63,656 nt of DNA from Planctomycetota bacterium (GTDB lineage: Bacteria; Planctomycetota; Planctomycetia; Gemmatales; Gemmataceae): NCBI GenBank assembly GCA_009920765.1, contig RFZJ01000012.1, positions 1-63,656 on the forward strand, given 5' to 3'. Of this stretch, positions 8,039 to 18,024 are shown piece by piece. The position numbers and the translations under genes were made by a program. How positions within the stretch are numbered: position 1 is the first letter of the stretch; every line of letters begins with the position of its first letter. Below the pieces are notes generated by a model. It had not been told where the DNA came from. It was given only the letters and a program-made list of their open reading frames with translations, and did no database searches.

Positions 8039-9949
8039 TTATTTTGTGGTGGAGGGAAAACCAAGGAACTGCTGGACATCATATTGGCAGCAATAATCAT
8101 TATTTCCCAGCGCAAAAAGATGGCTGGAGTCCAAGCTAAAGGTGATAGCTTTGACCCTGAAATCGATATTCAGGGTACCAAGATGGGTGAAATTTTCGAC
8201 AGACCAGAATCGAATCTGCTGATCTTCCGCAGAAGCTGCAAGAATTTTTCCATCAGGGCTGAAACAAACGGAATTGATTGCATGTTGGAGTTCTCCAAGT
8301 ATTGCAACTGTTTCAAAAGTCTGAAGATTCAACACCATAACCTGCTTGCGAACAAGGGCACAAGCCAAGTACTTTGCATCACCACTTATCGCTAGATGAA
8401 ACGCCCCCATGTTGCAACTGTGAACAAGCATATTGGTATTCAGATCCCATAGGGCGATCTGGCCATCTTTACCACTGGTTGCCAACCAATCGACCCCTGC
8501 AACGACCAATCTGTTAGAATTGGGCATGAAAACGACATCGGAAATGGAATTGCCATCAACTGCGTCGGTAAGCTGAATGGAAGGATTGTTTGTTTCAAGG
8601 TCCCAAACACAAACTTCAGTGGAAAGAACGCTTCCAGCTGCAAGTAATTTCCCGCATGATGAAAAAGCCATACTAGTCGCAGGAGAGCAGGAGCTATCAA
8701 CGATTTTAACAAGTTTTCCTGCATGATAATCCCAAAGGGCTATAGAGCCCGAGGGGTTTCCGCGCTGTTGGTTGGATCCTTGGAAGATAAAAGATCCCGC
8801 CAGAACTTCACCATCTTTTGAAAGCGCAAAGGAAAGAAAGTCTTCTGGATTATTCATACCGTAAGGGAAAGGCTTTTCTTTTTTGCTATCAATATTCCAA
8901 ATGTTAAGTGCGCTACCTGGATTAAGAACCAGAAGTTCATTTTGAACAGGATGCACACAAATAGAATTGCGCAGCATTCCAGGATGCACTGAAAGGGCCA
9001 GTCGAGTTTGCGGTTCAAAATCCCAAGCAGTTATGTGAGCAACACCCCCACTTGCAATGGTCTTGTTGTTCGGACTGAATGCAAGGAAACGAATCTCTTC
9101 ATCCATCTCGCGGGCGGCACTAACCTCCTGGAACAATTCAGTCGACCAAATCCGCACCAACAGATCCGAATCCGCAGAGGCCAGATATTTCCCATCCGGA
9201 CTTAATGCGATTGACTGTACTTGTATGGCATGGCTATTTAAAAGAATTATTGGCTTTCGATCACGAGCATTCCACACCCTAACAGTTGTGTCCCAACCTG
9301 CGGAATAAAGCCTGCTGCCATCGGGCGACCATACCATGGATGGAATGCGATCCTTATGACCAAGAAGTTTGCCCACTTGTTTCAGGCTTTTGGATTCCAA
9401 AAGGGTGATGCTGCAATCCTCCGTGGCAACCGCAAGTTCAAGCCCGTCAGGCCTGAATGCCAAGGCACTTACTCCCAGCTTGGAAAGATGAACCTCTGCA
9501 ACGGGTTTTTTATTCTTAAGGTTCCAGAGCCTTACTCTCCCATCTTCGTGCCCGGTGGCAAGAAAACTACCATCTGGAGAAAAAGCCAGCGAAGTAACCC
9601 AGCTTAAAGAACGGGCGCCCCATTTGTGTTCCCCAGATTGCACATCCATCACATGAATATAATCAGAGGCACCAGCAGCCAGACTTGCATCTTGATTAAA
9701 CCGCCAAAGCGGTATCATCGGTTCCAATTCTTTTTTTATCTGCTCCTGGTTGGTGTTAATATTCCAAAAACTCAAAAGTCCATCTTCTTCGATCGTCAAG
9801 ATGGTATGGGTGTTGCTGAAGGTAAGAGCTGAAATTTCGCTCTCGGTTCTCATCGGGCTTTTATCAAACGCCCTGATCAGGATCGAGGCGGATTCCATCG
9901 GCAGGTTTAAGGAATAGTCGGTTCGCATAGTGCATTTCGCATGGTACAT
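8039..9949 (-). CDS. WD40-repeat beta-propeller protein
   Basis: A protein of up to 636 residues made almost entirely of WD40 repeats, with about a dozen blades such as FSPDGSFLATGHEDGRVRLW and WSPDGSRLYSAGWDTTVRVW; two propellers are likely. There is no signal peptide or enzymatic domain. Such proteins act as interaction platforms. The kinase gene begins 34 bp downstream, so the pair resembles the kinase-WD40 fusions common in Planctomycetota, here split into two genes. The start is uncertain: ATG 9949 gives the longest product, ATG 9928 (MRTDYS) is an alternative, and neither has a strong ribosome-binding site. It is divergent from thiL across 110 bp. Confidence 0.88.
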   Translation of the reverse strand: MYHAKCTMRTDYSLNLPMESASILIRAFDKSPMRTESEISALTFSNTHTILTIEEDGLLSFWNINTNQEQIKKELEPMIPLWRFNQDASLAAGASDYIHVMDVQSGEHKWGARSLSWVTSLAFSPDGSFLATGHEDGRVRLWNLKNKKPVAEVHLSKLGVSALAFRPDGLELAVATEDCSITLLESKSLKQVGKLLGHKDRIPSMVWSPDGSRLYSAGWDTTVRVWNARDRKPIILLNSHAIQVQSIALSPDGKYLASADSDLLVRIWSTELFQEVSAAREMDEEIRFLAFSPNNKTIASGGVAHITAWDFEPQTRLALSVHPGMLRNSICVHPVQNELLVLNPGSALNIWNIDSKKEKPFPYGMNNPEDFLSFALSKDGEVLAGSFIFQGSNQQRGNPSGSIALWDYHAGKLVKIVDSSCSPATSMAFSSCGKLLAAGSVLSTEVCVWDLETNNPSIQLTDAVDGNSISDVVFMPNSNRLVVAGVDWLATSGKDGQIALWDLNTNMLVHSCNMGAFHLAISGDAKYLACALVRKQVMVLNLQTFETVAILGELQHAINSVCFSPDGKILAASAEDQQIRFWSVENFTHLGTLNIDFRVKAITFSLDSSHLFALGNNDYCCQYDVQQFLGFPSTTK

Positions 9950-10059
9950 TACTAATCATTATTTCAAAGTCACCATGAATTATTTTACACACTTTACTGC
10001 AATCTGCATTCATTATCGTAACAATAACAGAAGAATTAATTGTTAAAGGATTATGAATC

Positions 10060-10983
10060 ATGGGCGATAAATCTGAACTTGAATTTGTTTCCTGGCTTAG
10101 AACCAAGATATCTTCCAAAGCCTGGGTTCCCGTAGGCCCGGGGGATGATGCCGCTGTTGTTCAATGGCCTAATGATAAACCCTGCCTTGCAACCTCTGAC
10201 ATGCTTCTGGAAGGCAGTTGCTTTATTCTGGCAGAAGCTGGTGCTGAAAGAATCGGGCGCAAAGCCATGAATGTCAATTTAAGTGACATTGCGGCGATGG
10301 CTGGCATACCTCGCGCTGCTTTAGTCAGCTTGGCGCTGCCTAAAAATGGTGGAAAACAGCTCGCCCAGCAACTTTTTAAAGGGCTCAACCAAGCTGCAGA
10401 ACTTTTTGATACTGCAATCGTTGGGGGCGACACCAATGCTTGGAACGGCCCTCTTGCAATCAGCATTACTTTACTTGGTTTTCCGGGCCCAAAAGGGCCA
10501 ATTCTTCGGAGCAACGCAAAACCAGGCGATGCCATCCTGGTTACCGGCCAACTTGGGGGCTCTATTCTCGGAAAACATCTGGACTTTACCCCAAGAATCG
10601 CTGAAGCACAGCTTCTTTCGCAGCTTACAAACCTCAATTCCATGATCGACCTTAGTGATGGGCTTGCACTCGATCTTCATCGCCTTTGCACTGAGAGTAA
10701 ATGTGGTGCAACCCTATTTGCTGATCGAATCCCCATTTCTGAGGCTGCTTTACAGATGAAAGATGACAAAACACCCCTGCAACACGCTTTGGGGGATGGC
10801 GAAGATTTTGAACTTTTGTTTACCCTCCCTGCTTTAGAGGCCCAGCAGTTGCTTAAAGACCAGCCATTAAAGGGCCTGCGGATCACTCAAATTGGGGAAA
10901 TCACAAAAGATGGTCTTTTCATGGAAGAAAAAGGGCGAAAATTCCTTCTCGAGGCGTTAGGATATATTCATCAATTTGATTGA
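10060..10983 (+). CDS. thiL: Thiamine-monophosphate kinase
   Basis: A 307-residue ThiL, an ATP-dependent enzyme converting thiamine monophosphate to thiamine diphosphate in the last step of cofactor synthesis. The N-terminal PGDDAAVV motif, the SDMLLEG segment corresponding to the usual TDML/VEG, the VNLSDIAAMAG segment, GGDTN and the LGDGEDFELLFT-type C-terminal motif (here ALGDGEDFELLF) are all present. ATG 10060 follows AAAGGA by 9 bp. An earlier ATG at 10053 is out of frame and stops after five codons. The PQQ-like propeller gene begins 30 bp after the stop, so the pair may be cotranscribed without an obvious metabolic link. Length is typical. Confidence 0.95.
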   Translation: MGDKSELEFVSWLRTKISSKAWVPVGPGDDAAVVQWPNDKPCLATSDMLLEGSCFILAEAGAERIGRKAMNVNLSDIAAMAGIPRAALVSLALPKNGGKQLAQQLFKGLNQAAELFDTAIVGGDTNAWNGPLAISITLLGFPGPKGPILRSNAKPGDAILVTGQLGGSILGKHLDFTPRIAEAQLLSQLTNLNSMIDLSDGLALDLHRLCTESKCGATLFADRIPISEAALQMKDDKTPLQHALGDGEDFELLFTLPALEAQQLLKDQPLKGLRITQIGEITKDGLFMEEKGRKFLLEALGYIHQFD

Positions 10984-11013
10984 TTGACTTTCCTTACATT
11001 GGAGATTTCTCAA

Positions 11014-12282
11014 ATGCGGCAGAACATTCTTTTATTAACAGCATTTTTGTCACTGTCCAGCTTCTTAATCGCAGAGGAATGGCCGGCTTGGCGTGGCCCC
11101 AGAGGCGATGGCATTTCTTCCGAGAAAAACCTTCCTTCCAAATGGGGCAAGACTGAAAATATCCGCTGGAAAACTTCCATCCCAGGTAAAGGTCATTCTT
11201 CTCCAATTGTCATCAACGATCGCATTTTTCTTTCCACTTGCATTGAAGAAAAACACGAACGTAGACTCCTTTCCATTGATCGTAATTCCGGCAAGGTGCT
11301 CTGGGATAAACCTCTTCTTGTTTCCGATCTTGAAAAGAAACATGGTGAAAACAGCTTCAGCTCTGCTACCCCCGCCTCCGATGGCAAACACATCTGGATC
11401 AGTTTCATGGATTTCCCCGCTGTTCGTTTGTTTTGCTACGACCTAGAAGGCAATAAGGTTTGGGAACAAAGCCCCGGTAAGCTACTCTCCCGCCATGGGT
11501 TTTGCTCTTCCCCCGTTCTTCACAAGGATCTTGTAATCCTTAATTGCGATCAGGATGCTGAAGGCTATATCGTGGCCTATGAAAAAAACTCAGGCAAAGA
11601 AAAATGGCGGGTTGATCGTCCCAACAAAACCAGAAGCTATTGCACCCCCGTACTTATCAACACTGAAAAATTCCCCGGAATTACCCAGCTTGTTCTTAGC
11701 GGCAGCAAGTGTGTCACTGGCTATGATGCAGAAACAGGAAAACTACTTTGGATCATTGATGGCCCCACCGAACAATATGTTGCTAGCCTTGTATTTTTAG
11801 ACCAGATTCTTTTCCTTTCCACGGGGTTCCCAGAATATCACCTGATGGGCATCAACCCGGATGGCCGCGGTAATGTCACTAAATCCCATGTTGTTTGGCA
11901 TATCCCTCATAAAGAAAACGGGCCAAAGGGCGCTTCCTATGTTCCATCGCCCATCGCTCATGAAGGCCATTTCTATGTGGTTTCTGATGCTGGCTATCTC
12001 GGTTGCATCGAATCCAAAACCGGTAAACGACTCTGGATGGAAAAACTTGGCAAAAAGCACCACGCTTCAATTGTCTATGGCGATGGCAAGTTTTATATCA
12101 CTGATGATGATGGTAATACATGGGTTGTAAAAGCCAGCCCCAAGTTTGAAATTCTATCCAAGAACGAACTTGGCGAAATGTGCTATGCTTCACCCGCAAT
12201 CTCCAAGGGCGAAATATTCATTCGCACCTGGAACTCTCTTTACTGTATCTCTGATAAAACCAGTTCCGCCAAGGCGAAATAG
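11014..12282 (+). CDS. Secreted PQQ-like beta-propeller protein
   Basis: A 422-residue exported protein with a signal peptide (ILLLTAFLSLSSFLIAEE). The mature part starts with the planctomycete motif WPAWRGPRGDGIS and contains quinoprotein-type propeller blades (for example NSGKVLWDKPL, ETGKLLWIID, KTGKRLWMEKLG). Residues that bind PQQ and calcium in true alcohol dehydrogenases are not recognisable, so a structural or binding role is as likely as catalysis. ATG 11014 follows TTGGAGA; an upstream TTG at 10984 would remove the signal peptide from the N-terminus. It sits between thiL and the thiolase gene, which starts 15 bp after it. Confidence 0.87.
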   Translation: MRQNILLLTAFLSLSSFLIAEEWPAWRGPRGDGISSEKNLPSKWGKTENIRWKTSIPGKGHSSPIVINDRIFLSTCIEEKHERRLLSIDRNSGKVLWDKPLLVSDLEKKHGENSFSSATPASDGKHIWISFMDFPAVRLFCYDLEGNKVWEQSPGKLLSRHGFCSSPVLHKDLVILNCDQDAEGYIVAYEKNSGKEKWRVDRPNKTRSYCTPVLINTEKFPGITQLVLSGSKCVTGYDAETGKLLWIIDGPTEQYVASLVFLDQILFLSTGFPEYHLMGINPDGRGNVTKSHVVWHIPHKENGPKGASYVPSPIAHEGHFYVVSDAGYLGCIESKTGKRLWMEKLGKKHHASIVYGDGKFYITDDDGNTWVVKASPKFEILSKNELGEMCYASPAISKGEIFIRTWNSLYCISDKTSSAKAK

Positions 12283-12297
12283 AAACAGGATCCATTT

Positions 12298-13455
12298 ATG
12301 ACTGAAGCTTGGATTGTTCAGGCCGTGCGATCGCCCGTCGCACGTGCACACCCTGAACAGGGTATTTTCAGATTTGTCAGGCCCGACGATCTGAGCGCAG
12401 ATATTTTGAAAAACCTTGTCGAACGCTCTGGCATAGACCCAAATCTCATTAACGATGTTTTTTGGGGCTGTGCCAGGCAAATCAACGAGCAAGGTTATAA
12501 TGTCGCCAGGCAGGCGGTCTTGATTGCTGGTCTTCCACTTTCGGTTTGCGGCACTACCGTCAATCGAAATTGTGGATCTAGCCTTGAGGCCCTTCATCAG
12601 GCAACCAGGGTAATTCTTGCCGGCGAAAATGATGTTGCAATTGCGGGAGGCGTTGAACACATGCATAAGGCTGGCTGGGATACTGTTCCCGAGCTTAGTC
12701 CACAGATGCTAAAACGCCATTGTGCGGACGCCTTTCATATGGGCATGGTTTGCGAACATCTTGCATCCACATTCCAAATCTCCCGGGAGCTTCAAGATGC
12801 CTTCGCTTTACGCAGTCACCAGCGAGCAACTTCAGCTTCTAAAGACGGTTTGTTCACCGAAGAAATACTTCCCATCTGGGGGCACAACATTGCAGGTGAA
12901 TTCCAACCTTTTTATTTCGATCAAACCATTCGGCAAGACACTTCTCTGGAAGCACTCGCCAAGCTAAAGCCCGCGTTTCTAGAAAACGGAACCATTACCG
13001 CGGGCAATGCTTCACCTTTCAGCGTTGGCGCTGCTGCATTGATGGTCATGGCCGATCATAAAGCAAAAGAACTGGGGTTGAACCCATTCGCAAAAGTTCG
13101 GGCCATGGCTGTAGCAGGAAACGACCCTTTGTACATGGGAATAGGCCCCGTGCCTGCCATTCAAAAAATACTTAAAAAAACCGGGCTCTCCCTTGATGAG
13201 ATTGAGATCATTGAAATCAATGAGGCCTTTGCAGCACAGGTGCTGTCTGTTGCCAAGGAACTTAAAATCGACTCTGAAAAAATAAACAAGCTGGGAGGCG
13301 GGCTTTCCCTTGGGCATCCGTTGGGGGCAACAGGAGCAAGGATAATTACAACCATCGTCCACGAAATGAAAAGGTCCAAGGCAAGATATGCTATTGCTGC
13401 AATGTGTATAGGCGGTGGCCAGGGTATTGCAACCTTGCTGGAACGCGTCAGTTAG
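12298..13455 (+). CDS. Acetyl-CoA C-acyltransferase (thiolase)
   Basis: A 385-residue thiolase that either cleaves 3-ketoacyl-CoA or condenses acetyl-CoA. The catalytic triad of the family is complete: Cys92 ([11 protein letters not shown]), His340 ([11 protein letters not shown]) and Cys370 (MCIGGGQG). The NEAFAAQ motif is also present. It starts 15 bp after the propeller gene and is probably cotranscribed. No fadB or hydroxyacyl dehydrogenase is adjacent; the nearest, at 36341-37288, lies in another operon. FadA and AtoB-type activities cannot be separated by sequence reading alone. Its last 8 bases overlap the convergent LON-domain gene. Confidence 0.93.
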   Translation: MTEAWIVQAVRSPVARAHPEQGIFRFVRPDDLSADILKNLVERSGIDPNLINDVFWGCARQINEQGYNVARQAVLIAGLPLSVCGTTVNRNCGSSLEALHQATRVILAGENDVAIAGGVEHMHKAGWDTVPELSPQMLKRHCADAFHMGMVCEHLASTFQISRELQDAFALRSHQRATSASKDGLFTEEILPIWGHNIAGEFQPFYFDQTIRQDTSLEALAKLKPAFLENGTITAGNASPFSVGAAALMVMADHKAKELGLNPFAKVRAMAVAGNDPLYMGIGPVPAIQKILKKTGLSLDEIEIIEINEAFAAQVLSVAKELKIDSEKINKLGGGLSLGHPLGATGARIITTIVHEMKRSKARYAIAAMCIGGGQGIATLLERVS

Positions 13456-14158
13456 AACTAAAGTCGGGCGGATACCTTTTGGATCCTTGAGGCACTGCTT
13501 GAGGCTGGGTAACTTCTGGTGTCATCTGCTCAATCACCTGAAGCAAAAGCGCTGCCCTATCCTGAACATTTACCAACTGCAAAAGAAGTATTTTAATTTC
13601 CACACTTAATGGCAAAGCAAAACTAAATACATCGCAAAGATTACCCAGGCTTAGATCACTATTCACCAACCTGTCCAATTGTTCCTTGGCACTGGGTTGA
13701 TGCGTAAACCATTTTGTCATCCGCTTTAACAACCTGGCCCGGATAAGGGTTTCGTTTTCTTCGGAAGTATGAGGCACATCCTCCAATATTTCAACTTTTG
13801 CAGTACGATAGAGCTTTCCATTCTTAACTTCACTGATAATTTTAGCCCGGGACAACCCTTGCAAAAGCAAATTGAACCTCCCATCAGACAATCGCTCTTC
13901 CTGAATTATCTTACCTATGCAAATTTCCGGAAAGATTGGTGCCACTTTGTTGGCACCAAATACATCAGTTTGCTGCAGCAAACACAATGCAATTAAACGA
14001 TCATCATCAAGCGCATCTTCCACCATCTGCTTGTAACGAGGCTCAAAAATATGCAATGGCTGGATGACACGAGGAAATAGCACAACATTAGGCAGGGGAA
14101 AAAGCCTAACCTTGCCATCAAAATTCTCCAATATTGTAGGATCCATGGTCATGACCAA
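13448..14158 (-). CDS. LON substrate-binding-domain protein
   Basis: A protein of up to 236 residues made of the LON N-terminal substrate-binding domain alone, without the AAA+ or protease parts. The conserved start FPLPNVVLFPRVIQPLHIFEPRYKQM and the later IPV-like GKIIQEERLSDGRFNLLLQG segment identify it. Stand-alone members are widespread, and their function is poorly defined. Start codons at 14158, 14152 or 14146 are all possible. It ends by overlapping the last 8 bp of the convergent thiolase gene. Confidence 0.88.
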   Translation of the reverse strand: MVMTMDPTILENFDGKVRLFPLPNVVLFPRVIQPLHIFEPRYKQMVEDALDDDRLIALCLLQQTDVFGANKVAPIFPEICIGKIIQEERLSDGRFNLLLQGLSRAKIISEVKNGKLYRTAKVEILEDVPHTSEENETLIRARLLKRMTKWFTHQPSAKEQLDRLVNSDLSLGNLCDVFSFALPLSVEIKILLLQLVNVQDRAALLLQVIEQMTPEVTQPQAVPQGSKRYPPDFSSN

Positions 14159-14257
14159 TTACAATAACCAAATGTTTATCAAACTCAATTATTATTATAG
14201 TCCGGATTGATACTCGTTTTCGACCTTTGCATTACATTCCTTGAAAAGAGGTTGATT

Positions 14258-15283
14258 TTGTTTTCATCCCAACTAAGTGCCACTACTTTAGAAAACTTCT
14301 GCAGGACTTTATCCCGGGGGCTGCAGGCGGGCCTTGACCCCATTCGAATTTTCCGCATGGAGGAAAAAAGAGGCGGATCCGCGCTTTCAAAAGCCTCAGG
14401 AAAAATCGCAGATTCTCTTTCAAAGGGCGATTCCCTTAAAGAAAGCTTTGATCAACATCCCGACTTATTTCCCCTTCTTATGCTTTCCATGATTCAAGTT
14501 GGGGAGGAAACTGGAAGCCTACCAGAAATCCTTGCTGAACTTTCCAGGCATTATGGCGAACAAGCCATGCTTCAACGCAAACTCAAAAGCCAAATTACCA
14601 TGCCTGTTTTTCAATTCGGCATGGCCATTGCCATCATCGCAATTCTCATTCTTATCCTGGACTTTCTTCCCAAAAGCCAAGGCCAAGCAAATTACGACCC
14701 CTTAGGATGGGGATTAAAAGGCGCAACAGGTTCCATCTTCTTTTTGGGAATTATCACCAGCATAATTATCGGCGGAGTTTTACTTTGGAAAATCGTACTC
14801 AACAATGTTGCATTCAAGGCAAAAATATCCGCACTTTTTGTTAACCTACCCATGGTAGGCGCCTATCTTAAAGAAAGTGCGCTCGGGAAATTTTCCATCG
14901 GCCTCGGATTGACACTCGATTCCCCCATGTCTACCAAAAAAGCACTGAAGCTTAGCATGGAAATAACCTCAAATGATGCTTTTATTCAAGCCTGCCAACC
15001 TGTACTTGCCACGGTAAAAAAAGGGCAACCCATTGTCCAAGCGTTATCCCAATGCAATATTTTTCCTGAAGAATATCTTGCTCAAATTGAAGTCGCTGAA
15101 GAGTCGGGTTCCATACCGGAAACCTGCAAACGGCTCGCCCTTCAACATTCTGAGGAAGCAGGCAGGCAACTCTCGATTATTTTTTACCTACTAGGCGGGG
15201 CAGTCTGGCTATGCACTGCCGGGTTTATTATTTTTATAATCGCAAAAATGTATGGATCCTACCTTGGTGCGCTAGGCGGGTGA
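14258..15283 (+). CDS. Type II secretion/type IV pilus F-type inner-membrane protein
   Basis: A 341-residue GspF/PilC-family protein. Two copies of the T2SSF helical domain are visible (ATTLENFCRTLSRGLQAG and GKFSIGLGLTLDSPMSTKKAL), with the conserved GEETGSLPEIL and AEESGSIPETC motifs. Three hydrophobic stretches follow the usual pattern. It would form the inner-membrane platform for pilin or pseudopilin assembly. TTG 14258 is favoured because AAAAGAGG precedes it by 6 bp; an upstream TTG at 14207 has no such site. No GspE ATPase, GspG or PilT gene is adjacent, so this is an orphan. The DUF1559 prepilin-like proteins at 47-50 kb are possible clients. Confidence 0.88.
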   Translation: MFSSQLSATTLENFCRTLSRGLQAGLDPIRIFRMEEKRGGSALSKASGKIADSLSKGDSLKESFDQHPDLFPLLMLSMIQVGEETGSLPEILAELSRHYGEQAMLQRKLKSQITMPVFQFGMAIAIIAILILILDFLPKSQGQANYDPLGWGLKGATGSIFFLGIITSIIIGGVLLWKIVLNNVAFKAKISALFVNLPMVGAYLKESALGKFSIGLGLTLDSPMSTKKALKLSMEITSNDAFIQACQPVLATVKKGQPIVQALSQCNIFPEEYLAQIEVAEESGSIPETCKRLALQHSEEAGRQLSIIFYLLGGAVWLCTAGFIIFIIAKMYGSYLGALGG

Positions 15284-16917
15284 ACAATGCCGGCATTTTC
15301 AGGTTTGAAACTCGTGGTTCGAATCGTGCTTGCAACCCGGTGCTCGATCACAGCAATATCACACAATCCTAACGCTGTTTCACCCAGCAACTTAGGTGCC
15401 TTCTTTGCCAGGTCTTTTGGCAGAAAATCTGGCTCTTTCAAATTCAACCGGTATTCATGGCTTACTTCCAACTCATCAGGCAATAATTGCTTCAACCCTT
15501 GTAATGCATGGCGATGGGTGCATAGTACCACGGTCTTTTTCCTAGACAGCAGCACATCTCGAAATTCATCAAATTCCTTACTGCGATAATTTTTAAAGTC
15601 TTCCCTTCCCAGATAAAAAGCTACCGCATTACATTCCCTAGGATAGCAAACCACTGCCTGAAGTTCGTCTGAACAAAGTTCACTGATAATTTTTTTTGCA
15701 ATCAAAGGCGATCTAAAGTCTGCATACCAAGGCATCACAAATCCTTGAATAACTCCTAGGAAAAGAGCTATGGTGCCTGCAATCAGGATTGTCGACTTCT
15801 TTTTTAAATAATGATTGCGAACCAGAAAGGCCCCAAACATTAAAGCCAAGGGTGGAAATGCAGGCAGAATGTAAGTGGGCAATTTACAACCTGATAGGCT
15901 GAAAAAAAACAAACACCAGAAACCTGCGAGTAATAAAAACCCGGTCTCCTTGGAACGAGTGGATCTTTGCTCTGCAGCCATTGACGTCATCGATTTAATC
16001 CAAGGCCATAACACAAACAATAAGGGCAGCATGCCGCCCAACAATACAGGAATATAAAAAAAGACTCCCCGTTGATGATCAAATGGTTCTAAAAACCTCA
16101 TCACATGATGTTCCCATATAAAATGGGATAGGAACTCGGGCCTGCGAATAGCTACAACAATAAACCATGGTAAAAACAATAACATTGATAACCCAAACCA
16201 TATCCCCCACGCTTTCAAGGTTGGCTTGCGAAGCCTCTCATCGATTCCTGGGATTAAATAAAAACAGGGGGCAGTCAATACAATCGCTATCGGCCCCTTG
16301 GTAATCACCCCGAATGCTGCAAATATCCCTGATGTAATCCACCACCCCATTTGAAATTCATTTTTTCGAATCGCTAAAAAGCCCGCAAATAATATTCCCA
16401 GAATACACATGGATAATAATCCATCCAGCACCAGCAACCTGCCCATGATGATAAACCCAGGGCTAAGCAATAAAAATAATGTTCCGACAAACGCTTCTAC
16501 CGAGCCAATAATTCTTCTTCCAAGTTCATAATTCAAAATCAATCCAAAGAATAACGCAAGTGCTGGCACCAAACGAGCCTGCCAAACTCCCACGCCAAAG
16601 GTTTGATACGAAACCATGGTAAGCCAATAAAGCAATGGTGGTTTATCAAGATATGGTTCGCCACCTAATAGGGGCACAAGCCATTCATTATTGGCGAGCA
16701 TCTCGCGTGGGATTTCTGCATAGCGGGTTTCATCAGGCTCGAACAAAGAAAAATCAAGCCTGCAAAACAAAAGGAGAAGAGCAAAAATACATAAAACCAA
16801 TCGATGTGACAGCAATCCTTTTTCTGGCGATTGGGTCTCGCAGGTGGGAAAAAGAATCTCACACCAGAGGTGCTTCATCCAATCGTAAATGTTATTAGGC
16901 TTACTGATGCCATCCAT
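15259..16917 (-). CDS. GT39/ArnT-type membrane glycosyltransferase
   Basis: A 552-residue polytopic membrane protein of the dolichyl/undecaprenyl-phosphate sugar transferase type (PMT/ArnT, GT-C fold). The hallmark first periplasmic loop is intact (FEPDETRYAEIPREM, then YLDKPPLLYWL), where the DE pair is catalytic in this superfamily. About 11-12 hydrophobic segments follow, then a soluble C-terminal part. It would transfer a sugar from a lipid carrier to lipid or protein on the outer face of the membrane; the substrate is unknown. Its last 25 bases overlap the convergent GspF-type gene. Confidence 0.9.
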   Translation of the reverse strand: MDGISKPNNIYDWMKHLWCEILFPTCETQSPEKGLLSHRLVLCIFALLLLFCRLDFSLFEPDETRYAEIPREMLANNEWLVPLLGGEPYLDKPPLLYWLTMVSYQTFGVGVWQARLVPALALFFGLILNYELGRRIIGSVEAFVGTLFLLLSPGFIIMGRLLVLDGLLSMCILGILFAGFLAIRKNEFQMGWWITSGIFAAFGVITKGPIAIVLTAPCFYLIPGIDERLRKPTLKAWGIWFGLSMLLFLPWFIVVAIRRPEFLSHFIWEHHVMRFLEPFDHQRGVFFYIPVLLGGMLPLLFVLWPWIKSMTSMAAEQRSTRSKETGFLLLAGFWCLFFFSLSGCKLPTYILPAFPPLALMFGAFLVRNHYLKKKSTILIAGTIALFLGVIQGFVMPWYADFRSPLIAKKIISELCSDELQAVVCYPRECNAVAFYLGREDFKNYRSKEFDEFRDVLLSRKKTVVLCTHRHALQGLKQLLPDELEVSHEYRLNLKEPDFLPKDLAKKAPKLLGETALGLCDIAVIEHRVASTIRTTSFKPENAGIVHPPSAPR

Positions 16918-17154
16918 GGCTTATCCTCTTTGAATGCAAGGATGAATCATGCCAGAAAAGAGGGGTAAAGGTCAATGGAAGGCTAGGGCCTGCCCATAAG
17001 AATCCTGTTATTAAATCTCAATAATGGCCCCTAAACCTTAAAGCCTTGGGGGTTCGTATTTTTTACAAGGTGAGGCGAAATAACCCAAACCATGCTGTTA
17101 ATGATTGCTAGAATAGCTAAGCTAATAAGAATTATCTGTTAATTACGGTGCTTA

Positions 17155-18024
17155 ATGCTTCTTAAAACTCAGGATCTTTCCAAATGTTATGGCGATTTTT
17201 ATGCGCTCAGATGCCTTAATATGCACATCGCACCAGGCGAAGTATATGGCTTATTAGGACCAAATGGTGCAGGAAAATCCACCGCACTCCGTCTTATCAT
17301 GGGCTTTCTTCAACCTTCCTCCGGGAAAGCCTCTATCGCCAACCACGATTGCTGGTCAGATGGCGTTGAAGCAAGAAAAAAAATCGCCTACCTCCCAGGC
17401 GAACTGCGACTCTACGAAAACATGTCGGGTAGGCAATTGGTTCATTTTCTCAGTGGCTTACGCAACAGGCCCGTTCGCCCCGACCTAAACAAAATGGCCC
17501 GCATTTTTGATATCGACATCGATACCCCCATGGCAAACATGTCTAGCGGCATGAAGCGCAAAGTTGCCCTCCTGTTAGTGCTTGATCCTTATGCAGAACT
17601 AATCATCATGGATGAACCTACGAATACACTTGACCCAACCATGCGCACCGCACTCTTGGACGAAGTTAAAGCTGCCAAAAGCAGAGGGCAGGCTGTCTTC
17701 TTTTCCTCGCATGTTCTTAGTGAAGTTGAAGCCGTTTGCGATCGCATTGGCGTTTTACGCAAAGGCGAATTAGTTCATCAGCAATCGATGAGCGATCTAT
17801 CATCTGGAAGACGTGTGCGTTTACGATTGGCCCGCGAAACCACCATTCCTGATCTATCCGGCTTGCATTTGATCCGTAAGGAAGAAACACTTTTGTATCT
17901 TGAACACAATGGCACCATAGAACCTCTAATGGTTTGGATAGGCAAGCTTGATCTCTTGGAGCTTAGTATCGAACCACTGGGCCTTGAAAGTATTTATCGG
18001 AAAATCCATGGAGAAGGCGCGTGA
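17155..18024 (+). CDS. ABC transporter ATP-binding protein
   Basis: A 289-residue ABC ATPase with Walker A GPNGAGKST (35-43), a signature motif in the form MSSGMKRK, Walker B LIIMDEPTN and the switch histidine in SSHVLSE. It resembles the CcmA/NatA/GldA group that serves ABC-2 type exporters. The stop overlaps the permease start (GTGA at 18021-18024), which indicates translational coupling. A promoter probably lies in the 237-bp gap upstream, which otherwise shows nothing definite. Substrate unknown. Confidence 0.95.
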   Translation: MLLKTQDLSKCYGDFYALRCLNMHIAPGEVYGLLGPNGAGKSTALRLIMGFLQPSSGKASIANHDCWSDGVEARKKIAYLPGELRLYENMSGRQLVHFLSGLRNRPVRPDLNKMARIFDIDIDTPMANMSSGMKRKVALLLVLDPYAELIIMDEPTNTLDPTMRTALLDEVKAAKSRGQAVFFSSHVLSEVEAVCDRIGVLRKGELVHQQSMSDLSSGRRVRLRLARETTIPDLSGLHLIRKEETLLYLEHNGTIEPLMVWIGKLDLLELSIEPLGLESIYRKIHGEGA

